Shown: piece by piece, positions 60,940 through 64,000 of the stretch
How positions within the stretch are numbered: position 1 is the stretch's first letter
Layout: every line of letters begins with the position of its first letter
NCBI GenBank assembly: GCA_963575745.1
Contig: CAUYUJ010008069.1
Location: 179,501 to 243,500 of the forward strand
Direction of reading: 5' to 3'
DNA: 64,000 nt
Source of the DNA: Prorocentrum cordatum
Taxonomy: Eukaryota; Sar; Dinophyceae; Prorocentrales; Prorocentraceae
Made by a program: the position numbers and the translations under genes
Notes under the pieces: model-generated
What the model was told of the DNA's origin: nothing
The model's input: the letters and a program-made list of their open reading frames with translations, nothing else
Databases searched by the model: none

Positions 60940-61460
60940 GAAGCGCCGCGGCTTGCCGACGAGAACAGGAGGGGGAGACTCGTCATCAAGCCGCGGGCCA
61001 GAGGCAGCTCGCAGGGGGAGGACGAGGTGGGGCGGTTCCCCCGCCTCCCCGGCAGGCCGCCGACCGCTCCCATGGCCCCCCCAAGGGTGTGGGGTCCCGC
61101 GGGGTGTGGGGCGGCTGGGCCTTGGCGCGGCCGGGCAGGTCGAAGGCTACCTCGCCAGGGGCGTCAGCGAGGACTTCATCCAGGCGGCCCGCGCCCTTTC
61201 CAACCGAGGCTTCGGCCTGGCGGCCGTGGCGCTCGCGGCCCCGCCGCCGGCGCCGCCGGTTCCGCCGGCGCCGCCGGCGCGGGGCTGGCGGGGCGCGCCG
61301 GGCAATGCGCCGCGGGACCCGGGGGCGGACCTCGCCGCCGGACCAGAGCTCGCCAGGAAGCTCATCGCGCGTTGGTGCCCGCAGGCGCAGCCGGCCTTCG
61401 AGGTCGTGCTCGGCTACGACCTCGGGGAGGCTGGTCTGGGGGGTCCTCGGCGCGCCCGCC
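60940..61460 (+). CDS. Possible exon, frame-shifted
   Basis: Coding-like in two frames: DEAPRLADENRRGRLVIKPR, GRPPTAPMAPPRVWG (to about 61,110), then AGQVEGYLARGVSEDFIQAA, RALSNRGFGLAAVALAAPPP, GPELARKLIARWCPQAQPAF, EVVLGYDLGE. A Pro/Ala linker separates the two helical parts of the second frame. No domain is recognised. It may belong with the block ending at 62,205. Confidence 0.35.
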
Positions 61461-61981
61461 AGGCTGTCCCCTCGCCGCAGACGTCGTCATCATCATACTG
61501 TTCCTCTTTACCACCCCCCTCATCCCTCACACTTGTCCTCCTGCGCTGGCTGAGGGGGTTCGGGGGCGGCGAGGGCGCGGAGAAAGGTACTGCTTCACTG
61601 CACCCGCACCGGTCCTGGGGAGCACAGTTGGGATCGTTGGGACATGCACATCAGTTTCTCCAGGCAGGAGCGACGAGCCAGAGGAGGATGAGGAAGGAAT
61701 GCACGAGGAGGGGGAGGAGGACGACGACAGCTAGGAGGAGAGAGGGTGCAATATGACGAGGGCATGTACTTACAGATCGGGATGCGGATGCTGAAATCGG
61801 AAGCACCTGAAAGTAAAGATGATGGTGGTGATGATGATTTGGATTGTGTGGATTATGATCACGGTGATGGTGATGTTGCTGGTGATGCAGATGAAAGGGG
61901 GGAGGGAGAGGATGAGGAGGAAGAGGAATACGGAGAGGAGCTGCAGGAAATGGAGGCTGAGGAGCAAGATGGGGAGGGGGG

Positions 61982-62206
61982 GTGGGGTCGGCACGGTGGG
62001 ATTACTCGGAGGCGCCCGCGGGGCCTGGCGTCCTGGGGCAGCAGATGCAGAGGATCGCCGAGCACTACCGCGTGCCATGCGGCAAGCTGATCCTTATCAG
62101 CGCCCGCGGCAGGACCGCGAAGAGCGAGGATGGATGGCTGCGATTGGCTGTGACGGACCCCGCCGAAGGGTTCCGCTTCTCGGATTGCTTCGCGACCAAG
62201 CCTTGA
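61982..62206 (+). CDS. Possible terminal exon
   Basis: GVLGQQMQRIAEHYRVPCGK, LILISARGRTAKSEDGWLRL, AVTDPAEGFRFSDCFATKP, then TGA at 62,204. Reads like genuine protein, in contrast to the GA-rich DNA before it (61,860-61,980). The start is undefined; AG|G sites near 62,005 and 62,040 are candidate acceptors. No family is recognised. Confidence 0.4.
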   Translation: MGSARWDYSEAPAGPGVLGQQMQRIAEHYRVPCGKLILISARGRTAKSEDGWLRLAVTDPAEGFRFSDCFATKP

Positions 62207-62417
62207 GTCTGAGACCTCGCGTGCCCCTCAGACCGTAGTCCGCGCATCGATGAACAAGCAGGAATGAGGGGGAGAGGCAGGAGACCAGTTACGCAGATTC
62301 CTTCGTCACTAGGGCAGACACTCGCCGTGGCCAGGGAGGGCTTCGGGCGGCCTCCGGAAGGTTAAACAAGAACCCGGCGCGACCCCAAATAGGGAAAAGT
62401 GTCCTATTGCATGGGCG

Positions 62418-62660
62418 CGGTGCTTGGCATTGCTTGGCAATGCTTGCCCTTGGTTGGCGTTGCTTGGCATTGCTTGGAATTGCTTCGCATTGCTCGGCAT
62501 TGCTTGGCATTGCTTGGCACTGCTTGGAATTGCTTGGCGTTGCTTGGCATTGCTGGGAACGGGCGCTGAAACAATGCGAGGCCACGCATAGGGGCGGGGG
62601 GCCCGGGGAACCCGAGGAACCCGAGGAACCCGAGGAACCAAAGGAACCTGGGAAACCCTG
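62418..62660. repeat. Two short tandem repeats
   Basis: 62,418-62,566 is a chain of about fourteen 10-11 bp units of the type TTGCTTGGCAT with single-base variants. 62,606-62,650 is a 9-bp repeat GGAACCCGA (four copies), degenerating to GGAACCAAA and GGAACCTGG. Confidence 0.9.
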
Positions 62661-62847
62661 GGGAACCGGGAATTCAGGGAACTTGCGAAAAACAGTCGTT
62701 ACCACACGTCTCCTGCCGCCGCTTAGAAGCATTATTACACTACCTTGATAAAATACGCGCGCGACAACTCATCTTCTCTTTTCCCCATCCGCTTAACGGA
62801 CAGTCGAACTTCATACTTGAACGGCTGACGCCGCACACATTGCCGCC

Positions 62848-64000
62848 ATGGTCGCTCGGGGGTCCTCGAGCCCAAGACGTTCCTTGGAGACGCTGCTAGG
62901 AGTGCCACATCTACTACCGGAACATTATGATCAGATTGGCCCTGTCGGGCTTAAGTTGGGCAAAGATGAGTTATCCGCCGAAGTTGTTGAACCAAGGATG
63001 ACCGACCATGTCGGTCGTCTTGGGGCCCCAAAGACACCCATCCCACAATACATGATGAGCGCGGGAAGGGGCCTTGAGCAAGTATCAGTTTCGAGTCGAA
63101 GGACCGTTATCTTCGACTTCTCAACGCATCCAAGATAAGGATATGTTAGACGGCATGCCCGTCAACCGCGGTAGACGAGACACGCCTGTGCCCGAGGGCG
63201 ACTCCGACGAAGAGGACGAGCGGTGCGGCAGCAAGAGCCGCCCCCGGAACCCCCTCGCGGATAACGTCGCCCAGGCTTACGCGGTCCACTCCAGTTCGTC
63301 GGATGAATAAGGAGTGGAAAGAACCCCTAAAAACGGGAAAGAAACGTTCTCCGCGTCGAGCTCATCAGAGACGATCGAGACGTCTATGCTCGAACGGACG
63401 CCCGTTAAAGAGACTGCGGACCACGTCCAAAATCCGGCTGGGGAGCCCATCTGGGAAGACAACGAAGAGCAGCCGGGGGCCCCAGGGCCATCGTCCGGGG
63501 GGCCCGCGATGGCATCGCTTCTCGGCAAGACCCCCAGAGAAGACCCGGCCGACATTAAGGTGTCGCCTTACGAGAAGCGTCCTAAGATCGAGTCCGGTGG
63601 GCTAGGCATCCATGATGCACCCGGCCCGATCTCGGGAATCCGGGATAGAGGAAGTCAAATGCTTCAGTCACCGAGTTCGGTCTCCCAGAGGTCAAGATCG
63701 GGAAAGGGTGGCCCGGGCTCCACCCCGAGAAGCTCTCGACCTAGCTTGTCTATCTCGCGATCGTCTACGCCCAGGTATGTCACTAAGGAACCCTGCGCCA
63801 ACTGGGGACCGAACTGTGCGGGCCGCCCTGAGAGCTGCTGCCCTGGCCGCGCCCTCAACGACGGTCCGCGCAGAAAGCCAGCATGCCGGGGGTGCTCATT
63901 CCAATGTTCGCTATGCAATTTAAACTACCTGTGCCCTGACTGCGCCCCCCCCCGAAGTTGCACAAGTGCTTCGCTCTCAAGAACCACGAATGGGGGCAGC
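62848..64000 (+). CDS. Partial gene with Cys-rich C-terminal region, runs off window
   Basis: Starts at GCCGCCATGG (62,848): SLETLLGVPHLLPEHYDQIG, VEPRMTDHVGRLGAPKTPIP. Near 63,070 the coding frame changes to SKYQFRVEGPLSSTSQRIQD, VPEGDSDEEDERCGSKSRP. That frame meets a TAA at 63,308-63,310, then stays open to the window end, with ATG at 63,386: MLERTPVKETADHV, MASLLGKTPREDPADIKV, SPYEKRPKIESGG, Ser/Arg-rich stretches, and a Cys-rich region from about 63,790 (CANWGPNCAGRPESCCPG, CRGCSFQCSLCNLNYLCPDC) with about 12 Cys in 55 residues. The cluster is probably zinc-binding (inference). The acidic and Ser/Arg-rich middle looks disordered. The single TAA and frame change suggest decay, short introns or errors. 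Confidence 0.5.

Overview
The window looks like nuclear DNA of a dinoflagellate, probably a thecate Prorocentrum-like species. This is inferred from content and was not searched. The main grounds are the high GC, coding stretches found only in short frame-shifted or spliced pieces, two relics of the dinoflagellate spliced leader (35,821 and 39,233), and several retroelement and gene families that I know from dinoflagellate assemblies. There is no sign of bacterial operons. Most long open frames here are artefacts of low-complexity or tandem-repeat DNA.

Layout. 1-3,905: tail of a ~112-bp tandem array abutting a decayed LINE (reverse transcriptase, RNase H, C-terminal domain). 3,906-9,029: repeat-rich DNA with a triplet tract, a transposon-end module and a second array element. 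9,030-15,718: a decayed Copia-type LTR retrotransposon with both LTRs, primer site, gag, protease remnant, integrase and RNase H; its RT is missing and a LINE RNase H fragment is nested in it. 15,719-20,515: nothing recognised. 20,516-21,124: a ~600-bp TAC triplet array. 21,303-26,475: a transposase-like dinoflagellate gene in three coding blocks, split by two elements of the same family in opposite orientation (array based on a 90-bp unit). 26,476-30,884: weak ORFs and simple sequence. 30,885-34,831: an apparently intact LINE with an 1113-codon ORF, sitting inside a GGA microsatellite. 35,821-37,106: a gene with a spliced-leader relic just upstream, encoding a GIY-YIG-like C-terminus. 39,233-40,101: a second, weaker case. 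41,921-49,227: a multi-exon gene of a dinoflagellate family containing a split HMG-box-like domain, with introns made of G-rich low-complexity DNA. 49,267-49,722: a 151-codon gene. 50,692-54,660: a second Copia-type element, broken by a (TGG)n element. 58,490-59,977: another copy of that (TGG)n element with an 8-bp direct repeat and inverted ends. 62,848-64,000: a coding region with a Cys-rich end that runs off the window.

How the parts relate. The region is dominated by mobile DNA: two LTR elements, at least three LINE copies of different age, and two array- or microsatellite-carrying families that behave like insertions. One of those families (head module, tandem array, tail module) interrupts coding sequence twice in the 21-26 kb gene. 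At one junction, excision at a short direct repeat restores the reading frame, as expected of introner-like elements. Host-type genes are few and mostly of unknown function.
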